Assembly: GCA_963514095.1 (NCBI GenBank)
Contig: OY741270.1
Location: forward strand, 26,789,571-26,853,570
DNA from: Eutrigla gurnardus
Lineage: Eukaryota > Chordata > Actinopteri > Perciformes > Triglidae
DNA length: 64,000 bases
Direction of reading: 5' to 3'
Made by a program: the position numbers and the translations under genes. Numbering within the stretch: position 1 is the first letter of the stretch; each line of letters starts with the position of its first letter. Below the pieces are notes generated by a model. It made no database searches and was not told the DNA's origin. It saw nothing but the letters and a program-made list of their open reading frames with translations. This document shows positions 62,936 through 64,000 of this stretch, in pieces.

Positions 62936-64000
62936 AGAGTGCCTGTGAGGGAGAGGCATCACACCGACGAGCTCTTTGCTCGGCCAAACAACTCGAGAGT
63001 TTCTTCCTGAAATCATGCATAAACATGTTTTAAAAGCTGCATTATTAGATGTTGGCCACTAGGGGGAAACAAAAACACATCTGCCATATTATAAGCATTT
63101 TTTGAAGGACATGTATTTGCCAGTCTGGTCCACAGAAACACAAAGTCCTGGTGCCGAAGCTAAATTGCTAAATTGAAGGTTTCTTTGTGAAAAAGTTATT
63201 CATGTTCCTGGGTTCCCCTTGTTTTAATTAATAAGGTAATTAAACAACAGGTAATTTGCTACATCAGCATACAAAAAGCTATAGCTCCCACAAAAATTTA
63301 CCAGTTAGCGTAAGCTTTAACTTTATCCAAACTTTGTCTCATATTCATGATATTAACCAACACTCCTGTAATATTTATTTTTTTCGAGGATGTGTCTAAA
63401 TGGTTAAAGTAAACATTTACTTTTCTTTGCATAACTGAAAATTAAGATGATTCAATTATCAGATTTGTCAATGCTTTTGAAAGAAATTACAAAAAAAAAA
63501 ATGTCCCATGGCAAACTTATTATTTTGTATTCTTTATTGTCATTATGCAAAGAGAAGGTGTCAGCGATGCTCATTTTGGATTGAAACTCTTCAGTGAAGA
63601 AGCAGGTGTGGGTGTCAGAGCAGCAGAGAGCTCCAGTTTGAATTTGAAAGTAGCCTGATATTGATACTGAATGCTGTTTAACACACGACTGGTGCTTTGT
63701 TTTTAAAAACGAGAGGGGAAAAAATGTGTTTGAAACTCCCAAAAAGCAGCAGAAAATGTTTATTACTTAATTTGCATAAAAGTGTATGTTAATATATAAT
63801 CAGTCGATCCTTGGCTAATTTAAAAATTACCCAAGAGATTACCAAAGAGGTGGGATGCAACATCTGTTTAACAAAAAAAAAGAAATAAAACAAAAATTGA
63901 AAAAAAAAAAGTGACAGTAAGTGGCAGTTACACTGTATTTCCACAAGGGGGATGTCAATCTCCGGTCCCTGTGGTCATCCCTTCTCCTACTCAGCACTCC
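62936..64000. other. 3' flank, apparently non-coding
   Basis: AT-rich sequence downstream of the likely poly(A) site, with short A runs. I see no exon, RNA gene or recognisable mobile element. A much longer 3' UTR using a distal signal cannot be excluded. Confidence 0.5.

Overview
The window is eukaryotic, almost certainly from a ray-finned (teleost) fish. It carries the 3' two-thirds of one plus-strand gene for a plasma-membrane Na+/Ca2+ exchanger. The spliced protein resembles NCX3 (slc8a3) more than NCX1 or NCX2. Seven coding exons can be placed with consensus AG/GT borders and compatible phases: 1-1133 (partial; the gene begins upstream), 40555-40661 (exon A), 56372-56389 (an 18-nt microexon C), 58235-58359, 58681-58780, 60197-60466 and 61378-61754 (stop TAG). 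Joined, they give 2130 nt, an unbroken frame of 709 residues plus stop.

In order, the exons encode the last N-terminal membrane helix with the XIP segment, the Ca2+-binding domains CBD1 and CBD2 of the large cytoplasmic loop, and the C-terminal membrane bundle with the alpha-2 repeat. Exons A and C form the known alternatively spliced part of CBD2. A mutually exclusive exon B could not be found by eye. The 3' UTR runs from 61755 to roughly 62935, where an ATTAAA signal sits, and about 1 kb of apparently non-coding flank follows.

The rest is intron, dominated by one of 39.4 kb (1134-40554) and one of 15.7 kb (40662-56371). No second protein gene or functional RNA gene is supported. The introns are full of simple repeats: long (GT)n/(CA)n tracts, a compound (GT)n-(GAGT)n block, (CT)n tracts against exon A, a 660-bp CCA/CCT block, and polyG/polyC runs. 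There are also neat minisatellites (16 x 31 bp, 7 x 19 bp, 7 x 18 bp, 5 x 8 bp).

Mobile-element traces include a fold-back element with two 359-bp arms about 99% identical and TTAA at both edges. Also seen are two dispersed repeat families recurring in both orientations, a 5'-truncated Rex/RTE-like LINE tail, and a tRNA-related SINE-like scrap. A 200-N assembly gap lies at 15501-15700. I see no new biochemical system. The points most worth checking are the fold-back element, the microexon with the apparent absence of exon B, and the (CT)n tract beside the weak exon A donor.
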